A stretch of 25,537 bases of DNA from JBBDNV01 sp040877415. GTDB taxonomy: Bacteria; Planctomycetota; Planctomycetia; Pirellulales; PALSA-1355. The stretch is from assembly GCA_040877415.1 (NCBI GenBank), contig JBBDNV010000086.1:1-25537 (forward strand), given 5' to 3'. Below the pieces are notes generated by a model. It did not search any database. It saw only the letters and a list, made by a program, of their open reading frames with translations, and was not told where the DNA came from. Every line of letters starts with the position of its first letter. The stretch's first letter is position 1. Below, one piece after another: positions 8,119 through 16,295 of this stretch. The position numbers and the translations under genes are program-made.

Positions 8119-9108
8119 ATGAATCGGCAACGTGTCGTCTTCTTTGCCGTTTGTTTCGTGCTGTTATTGGGACCCCTCATGCGGCCGGCCCGGGCGCTTC
8201 CTCCGATCTTCCAGCAATTTCAGGCCACTTATCTCAAGGCCGATTCGAGCGACGAGAAGGACAAGGAGTTTGCCGCGCTGGTGACCGGAAAGGTCAAGTG
8301 CGACGTCTGCCACGTAACGGGCAAGCCCAAGAAGATGCGCAATCCTTACGGCACACAGTTGTCGATGCTTCTGGACAAGGACAATTTCAAGCCCGCCCGG
8401 CTGAAGGCGGAGCCGGAAAAGGTCAAAGCCGAGATCGTCGCCGCGTTCGAGGCAGTGGCCGCCATGAAATCGGGCGATGAAAAATCGCCCACCTTCGGCG
8501 AATTGATTGCCCAGCACAAGCTGCCCGGCGGCGACGCCCCGGCCGCGGTGGCGGCGACCGACAAGCCGGAGTCTGAGCCAACTCCCTCGCCGACAACTCC
8601 GGCTCCGGCGGAACCCGAGCCGGCCAAGACGTCGGGGCCCCCCTCGCCCGAGGCGCAGGCCGCGATTGCCGAGATTCAGAAAATCGGCGGCACCGTGATG
8701 CAGTTAGCGCAAAACGACGATTCGCTGGTCGTCGATTTTCACCTGGGCGGCGCGTCGCTTGCCGATGACGGTTTGGCACAGGTGAAAACGCTTCCCAAGG
8801 TGGTGCAACTCGACCTGAAGGACACGCAAATCACCGACGCGGGATTGGCGCACCTGGCGCCAATCGCCACGCTGGTGAAGCTGCACCTGGAGAAAACCAA
8901 GATCACCGACGCGGGACTCGCGCACCTCAAGGACCTGGGCAATCTCGAATACCTCAACCTCTACGGCACCGCGGTGACTGACGCCGGACTGGCGCATCTG
9001 GGGGGTCTCAAGAACCTCAAAAAGCTCTACGTCTGGCAAACCCAGGTCACCGACGCGGGAATCGCCAAGCTCAAAGAGGCGCTGCCGGAAGTGACCGTGG
9101 TGAAGTAG
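8119..9108 (+). CDS. Exported monohaem cytochrome c-like / leucine-rich-repeat fusion
   Basis: This 329-residue protein begins with a signal peptide (hydrophobic residues 6-20, cleavage likely near ARA at 24-26). The single CDVCH at residues 61-65 is a c-type haem attachment motif, set in a small domain (TGKVKCDVCHVTGKPKKMRNPYG). A Pro/Ala/Glu-rich linker follows (about 135-175). From about 190 to the end come four to five leucine-rich repeats of about 24 residues, built on a LxLxxTxITDAGLAHL pattern of the GALA/ribonuclease-inhibitor-like type common in planctomycetes. The start is well supported: GGGGAG lies 7 bases upstream. The repeats suggest a protein-protein interaction surface tethered to a redox centre. 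Partner and electron donor are unknown. No axial methionine could be assigned by eye. Confidence 0.8.
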   Translation: MNRQRVVFFAVCFVLLLGPLMRPARALPPIFQQFQATYLKADSSDEKDKEFAALVTGKVKCDVCHVTGKPKKMRNPYGTQLSMLLDKDNFKPARLKAEPEKVKAEIVAAFEAVAAMKSGDEKSPTFGELIAQHKLPGGDAPAAVAATDKPESEPTPSPTTPAPAEPEPAKTSGPPSPEAQAAIAEIQKIGGTVMQLAQNDDSLVVDFHLGGASLADDGLAQVKTLPKVVQLDLKDTQITDAGLAHLAPIATLVKLHLEKTKITDAGLAHLKDLGNLEYLNLYGTAVTDAGLAHLGGLKNLKKLYVWQTQVTDAGIAKLKEALPEVTVVK

Positions 9109-9166
9109 ATCCGCCCCGCGCTGTAATTGCCCGCTGGCAATGGCCCGGGCGACCGATAAAAAACCG

Positions 9167-9195
9167 TTGATTTCAGGAGCCAGATCGCCTAAATT
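9167..9195 (+). promoter_or_regulatory. Likely promoter of the DUF1549-DUF1501-PPC-PHP operon
   Basis: TTGATT (9167-9172) and TAAATT (9190-9195) are separated by exactly 17 bases in an AT-richer patch between the haem-LRR gene and the DUF1549 gene. Transcription would start about 45 bases before ATG 9247. Confidence 0.5.
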
Positions 9196-9246
9196 AAAGG
9201 GGCAATAGCGGATCCCTCCACCCGCCCTCCCGCCTTGAGCCCGCCC

Positions 9247-11481
9247 ATGTCCGGCGCCTGCCCCCCTCGAGCGCTTGCACTAGCGATTGGCCTGGCCGTA
9301 TCGTCGGGCGTCGCCCGGGCAGATGGTCCAGGGGTTCCACAGGATGCGCCCCCTGCTCCGGCGAGTGTCAGCGGCGAAGTGAACTTCGAGTTGGACGTGC
9401 TGCCGGTCCTCGCCGCGGCCGGCTGCAACGCCGGGGCCTGTCATGGCAAAGCGCGCGGGCAGAACGGGTTCGCCCTTTCGCTGTTGGGCTTCGACCCCGA
9501 TTTCGACTTCTCGGCGATCGCCCGTGAAAGCCAGGGCCGGCGGGTCTTTCCGGCCGCTCCGGAAAACAGCCTGCTATTGCTCAAGCCCTCGATGCGGCTG
9601 CCGCACGGCGGCGGCAAGCGGCTGGAAGAGGGGAGCGCAGAATATGAGACCCTGCGCCGCTGGATCGCCTCCGGCATGCCGCGCTTTGCGCCCCATGCTC
9701 CGAAGCTGGACCACATCACGGTCGAACCCGCCGAACACGTCATGGCGGCCGCCGCGGCCGAACAGCTCAAGGTGCTGGCGCACTATTCCGACGGCTCGGT
9801 CCGCGACGTTACGCGACTCACTGATTTTAAGTCGAACGAACCGGGCGTGGTTTCGGTCGAGGGCGGGCTGGTCAAAACCGGCGGGCTCCCTGGCGAGGCG
9901 ACGTTGATGATCCGCTACATGAACCACATCGCCGCCTGGAACACGGCCATTCCGATCGAAGGCTCGGTCGACGGACAAGTCTATGCCCGGCTGCCTCGCA
10001 ACAACTTCATCGACGGCCTGGTGTGGGACAAGCTCGAAACCCTGGGCATCGTCCCCAGCGAGCCGGCGGCGGACCACACTTTCCTGCGCCGCGCGTATCT
10101 CGACGTCATCGGCCGGCTCCCCTCTCCCGCCGAAGCCCGCGAGTTTCTCAAAAGCGACGCCCCCACCAAGCGCGAAGAGTTGGTCGACGCGCTGTTGGCC
10201 CGGCCCGAGTACGCCGACTATTGGGCCAACAAGTGGGCCGACCTGCTGCGGCCCAATCCGTACCACGTGGGCATCAAGCCCACCATGGCCTTCGACGCCT
10301 GGATTCGACAGGCCTTCCGCGAGAACAAGCCGTACGACCAGTTCGTGCGCGAACTGTTGACCGCCGAGGGGAGCACATGGCGCAACGGCGCGGCCACGTT
10401 GTTTCGCGATCGCCGCACGCCGGACGAAATCACGCCCATCGTCAGTCAGCTCTTCCTCGGCATCCGCCTGGAATGCGCCAAGTGTCACCATCATCCGTTT
10501 GAAGTGTGGGGCCAAAACGACTTTTACAGTCTGGCCGCGTACTTCTCCCGCGTGACTCACAAGGGCGAAGGCATTTCGGCCCCGATCTCCGGCGGCGAAG
10601 AGATCGTCTATGTGGCCGACTCGGGCTCGGTCGTCCACCCGATCACCAAAGAAGTGCTCGAACCTCGCCCCCTGTTCGGCAAGGCCCGCGCGGTCGAGCC
10701 CGGCGAAGACCCGCGCGCGGCTTTGGCCGATTGGATCACCGCGTCCGACAATCGGTATTTCACCCAGGTGGCGGTCAACCGCGTGTGGGCCGAGTTGATG
10801 GGGTTGGGGCTGGTCGAGGCGGTCGACGATTTACGGGCCACCAATCCGCCCAGCAATCCGGCCCTCTTGGCGGCGCTGGCCGATGACTTTCGACAGCAGA
10901 GCTTTGACCTGAAAAGATTGATCCGCCGGATCCTGACGTCTCACGTCTACTCGCTGTCGTCGATCCCCAATCAGCGAAACGTCTCCGACACTCGCAATTA
11001 CTCGCGCCATCTGCGCCGCAGGCTGCGGGCGGAAGTGCTCTTGGACGCCGTGTGCGACGTGACTGGGGTTCCCGAGGAATTTGACGCCATGTCCCCCGGC
11101 TCGCGCAGCATCGAGATCTGGACGCACCGCGTCGGCTCGCTGTTTCTGGACGCCTTCGGCCGCCCGGACGCCAATCAGGACCCGCCGTACGAGCGCGTGG
11201 CCGATTCGACGATCGTGCAGGCCTTGCACCTGATGAATTCGCCCGAGATTCACAAGAAGATTTCGCACGACGCTGGCACCGCCGCGATGCTTGCGGCCGG
11301 CGGCAAGCCGCCGCACGAAATCGTCGACGAGCTGTACCTGCTCATGTACAGCCGTTTTCCCGCGGGCGACGAACGGCAAGCCGTAACGGCCGCCTTCGAA
11401 GCCGCCGCCGATCGGCGGCAGGCTACCGAAGACCTGATGTGGGCGCTGGTGAATACCCCGGAGTTTATTTTCAAGGATTAG
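9247..11481 (+). CDS. Exported DUF1549/DUF1553 cytochrome-like protein
   Basis: This 744-residue protein belongs to the planctomycete DUF1549 (PSCyt2) and DUF1553 (PSD1) family. A signal peptide covers about residues 8-26. At 60-66, CNAGACH is an unusual CX4CH haem-type motif, within the region that normally starts these proteins. Residues about 155-235 resemble a bacterial Ig-like (Big_2) domain. DUF1549 follows (about 253-435) and contains CAKCHHHPF, with a canonical CX2CH at 410-414. DUF1553 starts near 475 (PLFGKA) and runs to the end. The family is thought to be redox-active and envelope-associated, but its reaction is not established. A TTG at 9235 is an alternative start; neither has a clear Shine-Dalgarno. 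It heads a four-gene operon, with the next ATG 7 bases after its stop. Confidence 0.85.
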   Translation: MSGACPPRALALAIGLAVSSGVARADGPGVPQDAPPAPASVSGEVNFELDVLPVLAAAGCNAGACHGKARGQNGFALSLLGFDPDFDFSAIARESQGRRVFPAAPENSLLLLKPSMRLPHGGGKRLEEGSAEYETLRRWIASGMPRFAPHAPKLDHITVEPAEHVMAAAAAEQLKVLAHYSDGSVRDVTRLTDFKSNEPGVVSVEGGLVKTGGLPGEATLMIRYMNHIAAWNTAIPIEGSVDGQVYARLPRNNFIDGLVWDKLETLGIVPSEPAADHTFLRRAYLDVIGRLPSPAEAREFLKSDAPTKREELVDALLARPEYADYWANKWADLLRPNPYHVGIKPTMAFDAWIRQAFRENKPYDQFVRELLTAEGSTWRNGAATLFRDRRTPDEITPIVSQLFLGIRLECAKCHHHPFEVWGQNDFYSLAAYFSRVTHKGEGISAPISGGEEIVYVADSGSVVHPITKEVLEPRPLFGKARAVEPGEDPRAALADWITASDNRYFTQVAVNRVWAELMGLGLVEAVDDLRATNPPSNPALLAALADDFRQQSFDLKRLIRRILTSHVYSLSSIPNQRNVSDTRNYSRHLRRRLRAEVLLDAVCDVTGVPEEFDAMSPGSRSIEIWTHRVGSLFLDAFGRPDANQDPPYERVADSTIVQALHLMNSPEIHKKISHDAGTAAMLAAGGKPPHEIVDELYLLMYSRFPAGDERQAVTAAFEAAADRRQATEDLMWALVNTPEFIFKD

Positions 11482-11488
11482 GGAACCG

Positions 11489-12832
11489 ATGGCCAACCAC
11501 ATCAACTGCGAGGGGATCACTCGCCGCGATTGCCTGCAACTGGGGCTCGGCCTGCTGGCCGGGGGCAGTTTCGTCCATCTGTTGCGGCTTCAGGGCCTGG
11601 CGGCCGAAACAACCGCCGCTGCGCGCAAGCCGGCCAGTTGCATCCTGGTCTGGATGGACGGCGGGCCAACGCATTTCGAAACGTTCGATCCCAAGCCCGA
11701 GGCCCCGGCCGAAATCCGCGGCGAGTTCAAGCCGATTCGCACCAAGATTCCCGGCGTCTTTTTCTCGCAGTACCTGACCCGGCTGGCCGGCATCGCCGAC
11801 AAGATCGCCGTCATCCGCTCCGTGTGCCACAACCAGGGGAACCACGGCGCCGGCAACCACTACATGATGACCGGCGCCCCGCCGCGCATCCCGGTCGGCT
11901 GCGGCGCGTTCGTCAGCTTCCATCCCAGCATGGGCTCGGTCGCGGCCTACGAACGCGGGGCGCCCGAGGGGTTGCCGGCCTATTTCTCGATGCCCAGCAT
12001 GTCGCGTTCCGGCGGGCCCAACTTCCTGGGCGCCAAGTACGCGCCGTTCGTGGTGTCCGACGATCCGGCCAAAAGGGACTTCCGCGTGCGCGACGTGGCC
12101 CTGCCCGCGGGACTCACCGACGACCGCTTTCACACGCGCCGCGATCTGCGGCAACTGGTCGACCGTTTCCAGCGGATCAGCGACAAGGCGGCGGCCGACC
12201 CGGTCAATGCCTCGGACGAGTATTACCGCCAGGGGTACAACCTGATGAGCAGCCCCGCGGCGCAAAAGGCGTTCGACATCCACGCCGAGCCGGAAAAGGT
12301 GCGCGACGCCTACGGCCGCAATTCGTTCGGCCAGCGGGCCCTGCTCGCGCGCCGCCTGGTCGAGGCCGGCGTTCCATTCGTCACGCTCTACGACGGCGGC
12401 TGGGACCATCACTCCGAAATCTTCTCCGGCCTGCCCAACAAATTGCCGCCGTTTGAAAACGCCATCGCCACGCTCATCGAGGATCTCGACCAGCGCGGGA
12501 TGCTCGAAACCACGCTCGTCGTGGCCCTCGGCGAATTCGGCCGCACGCCCAAGATCTCGCAACTGGCCGATCGTAGCTCGCCCGGCCGCGACCATTGGGC
12601 CAATGCCATGTCGATCCTCTTCGCAGGCGCCGGCACTCCCGGCGGACAAGTCGTAGGCGCAACCGATCGCAACGGCCACTCGGCCTGCGAGCGGATCCTC
12701 TCGCCCGAAAATTTCGTCTCGAGCGTGTACCGCAAGCTGGGCATCGACCCGGGCAAGATCTACCACACTCCGCTGGGCCGACCCGTTCACCTGGTCAGCG
12801 ATCCGCAGCCGATCACGGAATTGATGGGTTGA
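11489..12832 (+). CDS. DUF1501 protein with twin-arginine-like leader
   Basis: This 447-residue protein has an N-terminal ITRRDCLQLGLGLLAGG (Arg12-Arg13), the twin-arginine pattern of DUF1501 proteins, followed by a hydrophobic helix. Export in folded form by the Tat system is therefore likely. DUF1501 is related to the alkaline phosphatase/sulfatase superfamily. Visible family hallmarks are ILVWMDGGPTHFETFDPKP, HNQGNHGAGNHYMMTG, YDGGWDHH and LGEFGRTPK, which carry likely metal-binding Asp and His residues. In planctomycetes DUF1501 genes usually directly follow a DUF1549/DUF1553 gene, as here, so the two proteins probably act together. The substrate is unknown. The start is fixed by the twin-arginine leader. 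Confidence 0.87.
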   Translation: MANHINCEGITRRDCLQLGLGLLAGGSFVHLLRLQGLAAETTAAARKPASCILVWMDGGPTHFETFDPKPEAPAEIRGEFKPIRTKIPGVFFSQYLTRLAGIADKIAVIRSVCHNQGNHGAGNHYMMTGAPPRIPVGCGAFVSFHPSMGSVAAYERGAPEGLPAYFSMPSMSRSGGPNFLGAKYAPFVVSDDPAKRDFRVRDVALPAGLTDDRFHTRRDLRQLVDRFQRISDKAAADPVNASDEYYRQGYNLMSSPAAQKAFDIHAEPEKVRDAYGRNSFGQRALLARRLVEAGVPFVTLYDGGWDHHSEIFSGLPNKLPPFENAIATLIEDLDQRGMLETTLVVALGEFGRTPKISQLADRSSPGRDHWANAMSILFAGAGTPGGQVVGATDRNGHSACERILSPENFVSSVYRKLGIDPGKIYHTPLGRPVHLVSDPQPITELMG

Positions 12833-12887
12833 AAACGCCTCGCGGTTGGTCAGACTACAACGGGGGCGCCAGGCCATCGTTTCGCGT

Positions 12888-12910
12888 GTCATGCTCACTT
12901 AGGTGAGCAT
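12888..12910. repeat. Palindromic repeat, ATGCTCAC family, copy 1
   Basis: ATGCTCAC (12891-12898) and GTGAGCAT (12903-12910) form a perfect 8-bp hairpin around the loop TTAG. It lies between the DUF1501 and PPC genes and shares its arms with copies at 12986-13007 and 18764-18787. Confidence 0.75.
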
Positions 12911-12950
12911 GAAATCACCAATAAACCCCGAGTCGCGCTTAAGCTTTCAC

Positions 12951-14633
12951 ATGTCCGCGGCGAACGCAACTCTCAATCGCGCAGCATGCTCACGCCAGCG
13001 TGAGCACGGCATCACCCTGTTTTGGACGTGGGTGACAGTTGCGCTGCTGGCTACGGCTGATCCACATTGGGCAAGCGCCGCCGGTCCCGAGGTGAGCTCG
13101 CTATTTCCCGCTGGCGGGCAGCGCGGGACGACGGTCGAAGTTTTCGCTGGCGGCAAGTTTCCCAATTGGCCGGCGCAGGCGTGGGTCGATCGGCCCGGCT
13201 TGACCATCTCGCCGGCAAGCGACAAAGGAAAGTTGTCGGTGGCCATCGCCCCCGACGCGGCGCCGGGATTGTATTGGATTCGCTTGCATGATGCCGAGGG
13301 GGCCGCGCCGCCCCAGCCGTTCGTCGTCGGCACGTTGCCCGAGTTCGTCGAAACCGAATCGAACAACGCGCCACACAAGGCTCAGGCGACCCCTTCCTCC
13401 ACGGTCGTCGCCAACGGCCGCCTGGCCGTGGGCGGCGACGTCGACCATTTTGCCGTCAGCCTGGCAAAGGGCCAAACGCTGGTCGCCTCGCTGGCCGGAC
13501 ACGAGACGCTCGGCTCGCCAATGGACGCGGTGATGCACGTCGTACTGCCGGCCGGCGGACAGCTCGCCTACAACCACGACCAGCGCGGGCTCGATCCCGA
13601 AATCATCTTTACCGCGCCGGCCGACGGCAATTACCTGGTCCGCGTATTCGGCTTTCCGTCGACCCCCGGCAGCTCGATCGCCTTTGCCGGCGGCGATCGC
13701 TATCTCTATCGCCTCACGCTTACCACGGCGGGCTTCGTCGACTACGCCTGGCCGCTGGCCGTCACGCGCGACCGTGAAACGCGCGTCGAGCTTGAGGGCT
13801 GGAACATCCCCGAATCGCTCCGGGTGATTACGATCAAGCCCGAGGGCGAACGCTTTGAGATCGCCGATCCGCAATTGGCCAATACCGCCGTTGTGGCCGT
13901 CGAGCCGCACGACACGCTGGTCGAAAGCGAACCGAACGAACCCGCATCACCGCAGGCGATCGCGCTGCCCGTGACGATGACCGGCCGCATCGGACGCCCC
14001 GGCGACGTCGACGCCTTCAGCTTCGACGGCAAACAGGGCCAGCCGCTGGTATTTCAGCTCGAAAGTCGCGCGCTGGGCTATCCGCTCGACGCGGTGCTCG
14101 AGGCGACCGACGGGGCGGGCAAATCGCTGGCCCGCGTCGACGATGTGACGAGTGCCCGCGATCCATTTTTAACCTTCTCGCCGCCTGCCGACGGTTCGTT
14201 TCGCGTGTTGGTGAGCGACTTGAATCGCCAGGGAAGCTCCCGGCAGGTCTACCGACTGCGCGCAAGGCCGGCCAAGCCTTCGTACGAAGTCACGGCCGAT
14301 ACGCACGCTTACATCGCTACACCCGACAAGCCGGCCGAGATCACCCTTTCGGTCGACCGGCAAAACGGCTTTGCCGAGGAGATTGGCTTTACCGTCACTG
14401 GCTTGCCCGATTCAATCGCTGCCGCGCAAGTCACTTCGACGGCCAGCGGCGACTCGGCCAAAGCGGTAAAGTTGTCGCTAACGACGAGGGGCGGCCCGTT
14501 TTCCGGCCCGATTCGAATTCACGCCGAAGCCAATGGGGCAAGCAAGCTCACGCGCACCGCAACAACCGCGATTCCCAATCACACGGCCCGCACCGCCCTC
14601 TTGTGGCTCACCGCGACCGCCGCCAAGAAATAG
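12951..14633 (+). CDS. Exported PPC-domain (pre-peptidase C-terminal-like) beta-sandwich protein
   Basis: This 560-residue protein has a signal sequence (hydrophobic about residues 21-40, ending in ASAAG). The mature part opens with an IPT/TIG-like strand (SSLFPAGGQRGTTVEVFAGGKF). Two PPC-like domains follow, each recognisable by an E-x-N/E-x-P/A lead (FVETESNNAPHKAQ, then VESEPNEPASPQAI) and a GDVDHF or GDVDAF core. These domains usually accompany secreted enzymes and are non-catalytic, probably binding or stabilising. No catalytic motif was seen. It is the third gene of the operon that includes DUF1549 and DUF1501. Start choice is uncertain: GTG 12903 and ATG 12909 are in frame and overlap palindromic repeat copy 1. 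The ATG at 12951 gives the best signal peptide but has no clear ribosome site. Confidence 0.75.
   Translation: MSAANATLNRAACSRQREHGITLFWTWVTVALLATADPHWASAAGPEVSSLFPAGGQRGTTVEVFAGGKFPNWPAQAWVDRPGLTISPASDKGKLSVAIAPDAAPGLYWIRLHDAEGAAPPQPFVVGTLPEFVETESNNAPHKAQATPSSTVVANGRLAVGGDVDHFAVSLAKGQTLVASLAGHETLGSPMDAVMHVVLPAGGQLAYNHDQRGLDPEIIFTAPADGNYLVRVFGFPSTPGSSIAFAGGDRYLYRLTLTTAGFVDYAWPLAVTRDRETRVELEGWNIPESLRVITIKPEGERFEIADPQLANTAVVAVEPHDTLVESEPNEPASPQAIALPVTMTGRIGRPGDVDAFSFDGKQGQPLVFQLESRALGYPLDAVLEATDGAGKSLARVDDVTSARDPFLTFSPPADGSFRVLVSDLNRQGSSRQVYRLRARPAKPSYEVTADTHAYIATPDKPAEITLSVDRQNGFAEEIGFTVTGLPDSIAAAQVTSTASGDSAKAVKLSLTTRGGPFSGPIRIHAEANGASKLTRTATTAIPNHTARTALLWLTATAAKK
12986..13007. repeat. Palindromic repeat, ATGCTCAC family, copy 2 (inside coding sequence)
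   Basis: GCTCACGC (12988-12995) and GCGTGAGC (12998-13005) form a perfect stem around CA, with one mismatch when extended outward. It lies in frame within the N-terminal part of the PPC gene and encodes CSRQREH just before the signal peptide's hydrophobic core. Confidence 0.75.
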
Positions 14634-14668
14634 CCCGCGCAGACGTCATTTTGGAGGATTCTCGAACG

Positions 14669-16267
14669 ATGGCCAGCTCACGCCGCCAATTTCATCGTGA
14701 CGCGCTTTCCGCCTCTATTTTCGGCTGGACGGCGATGTCGGCCATGCTCGGCCGGGCCGCTGAAACGACGAACAACGGCGCCCGTCACAAGCTCTTTTTC
14801 GGCGACTTGCACAATCACAACGCCGTCGGCTACGCCAAGGGGTCGCTCGAGCGGTCGATCGATTTGGCCCGCGAGCATTTGGACTTTTTCGCCTTCACCG
14901 GGCACGCCTCGTGGCACGACATGCCCCAAATGCCCGAGAACCGCCACATGCTGTGGGTCAATGGCTTCAAGGTTCATTCGGACCATTGGCCGAAAACGCG
15001 CCGGCTGATTCGCGAGGCGAACGACGACCAATTCGTGGCGCTTTTGGGCTACGAGTGGCATTCCAGCGGCTTTGGCGACTACTGCCTGATCTTTCCCGAG
15101 GACCAGGGCGACTTGTTTCTGCCCGATCACGTGGAAAAGCTGCTCGACTTTGCCGACCGCAAAGGCGCCTTGGCCATTCCGCACCACGTGGGCTACAAGC
15201 AAGGCTGGCGCGGCGCGAACTTTTCGCACTTCCGCTCCTCGGTTTCGCCGGTTGTCGAAGTTTTTTCGGAACACGGCTGCACCGAGACGGACCGCGCGCC
15301 GTATCCGATGCTGCGCCACAGCCTGGGCGGGCGCGCGACGGCCAACATGATCGGCCGCCAGCTCGAAAAAGGGCTTCGCTTCGGCTTCGTCGCCTCTTCG
15401 GACGATCACCGGGGATACCCCGGCGCTTATGGCGAGGGCGTGTGCGGCGTGTGGGCCGAATCGCTGTCGGCCGCTTCGCTCATCGAGGCGATTCGCGCGC
15501 GGCGCACGTACGCGCTCTCCGGCGATCGCATCGTGATGGAAGTTTCGCTCAATGGCCAGCCGATGGGCTCGCAGCTTCTCGCGGTCGCCGACCGCCAGAT
15601 CGACGTGCGCGTCGAAGCGCAGGATTCGCTCGCGATGGTCGAGCTGGTGCGCGGCGGCCGGGTGATCGAACGCCATTTTCCCGAAGATCACGCCCACACT
15701 CCGCCGCGGTTGCCCGGACGGGTCAAATGCCGCGTGCAGTTCGGCTGGGGACCGTGGGCGGCGCTCGATTTGGCCCGGGTTTGTGCGTGGGATATGACGC
15801 TGCGCATCGCCGGCGGCCGGTTTCACCGCGCGCTTGCGTGTTTCCAGGCGGCGCCGTTCGGCGAGGAGCTGCGCGACCGCTTGCGCGCGGTCTCCGACAC
15901 CGAGCTGGAGCTCCAGGCGTTTACGACCCGCAATGACTGCTTCGCCGAGGATCCGACCAAGTCGGTGGTGTGCGAAATCGAGGGGGGCCCGGACGCGGTG
16001 CTTTCCGTCCAACTGCGCAAACCGTCCGCGATGAACGTCGAGGCCCGGCTGGCCGATCTGGCCCGCGACAACGTCGTGGAATTCACCGGCGGCTTTACCA
16101 CCGAAAGCTTCATCATCAGCCGGCTGGTCGGCCCCAGCGAGTATTCCGCCGCCATCCGCTGGCACGATCGGGCCGATGCCGGGCGCCCGGGGCCGGATTG
16201 GTACTACGTGCGCGCCACGCAACATAACGGCCACATCGCCTGGTCGAGCCCGATCTGGGTGGGCTGA
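14669..16267 (+). CDS. PHP-type (DUF3604-like) metal-dependent hydrolase with exported leader
   Basis: This 532-residue protein has a Tat-like leader (SSRRQFHRDALSAS) and a weak hydrophobic stretch to about residue 30. The body matches PHP/DUF3604-type proteins. FGDLHNHN supplies His48 and His50 of the first metal-binding motif. TGHASWHD has His79, GYEWHSSG has Glu129/His131, AIPHHVGY has His172-173, VFSEHG has Glu201/His202 and SSDDHRGYPG has Asp246/His247. That set fits a two- or three-metal phosphoesterase-like site. About 250 C-terminal residues look like beta-sandwich. GGAGG at 14653-14657 supports ATG 14669. It follows the PPC gene by 35 bases and ends the operon. The substrate is unknown. 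Confidence 0.82.
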   Translation: MASSRRQFHRDALSASIFGWTAMSAMLGRAAETTNNGARHKLFFGDLHNHNAVGYAKGSLERSIDLAREHLDFFAFTGHASWHDMPQMPENRHMLWVNGFKVHSDHWPKTRRLIREANDDQFVALLGYEWHSSGFGDYCLIFPEDQGDLFLPDHVEKLLDFADRKGALAIPHHVGYKQGWRGANFSHFRSSVSPVVEVFSEHGCTETDRAPYPMLRHSLGGRATANMIGRQLEKGLRFGFVASSDDHRGYPGAYGEGVCGVWAESLSAASLIEAIRARRTYALSGDRIVMEVSLNGQPMGSQLLAVADRQIDVRVEAQDSLAMVELVRGGRVIERHFPEDHAHTPPRLPGRVKCRVQFGWGPWAALDLARVCAWDMTLRIAGGRFHRALACFQAAPFGEELRDRLRAVSDTELELQAFTTRNDCFAEDPTKSVVCEIEGGPDAVLSVQLRKPSAMNVEARLADLARDNVVEFTGGFTTESFIISRLVGPSEYSAAIRWHDRADAGRPGPDWYYVRATQHNGHIAWSSPIWVG

Positions 16268-16295
16268 CCGATCGCATCGGCCCCCGCCGCCCGGT

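Noticed and set aside
8431..8700. Pro/Ala/Glu-rich segment of the haem-LRR protein considered as a possible frameshift or gene boundary
   Set aside because: The frame is continuous from signal peptide to the last repeat, and such linkers are usual between domains of exported proteins.
14678..16234. 518-residue minus-strand open frame opposite the PHP-type hydrolase
   Set aside because: Antisense shadow with a low-complexity composition. The plus-strand gene has a ribosome site, a leader and a metal-binding motif set.
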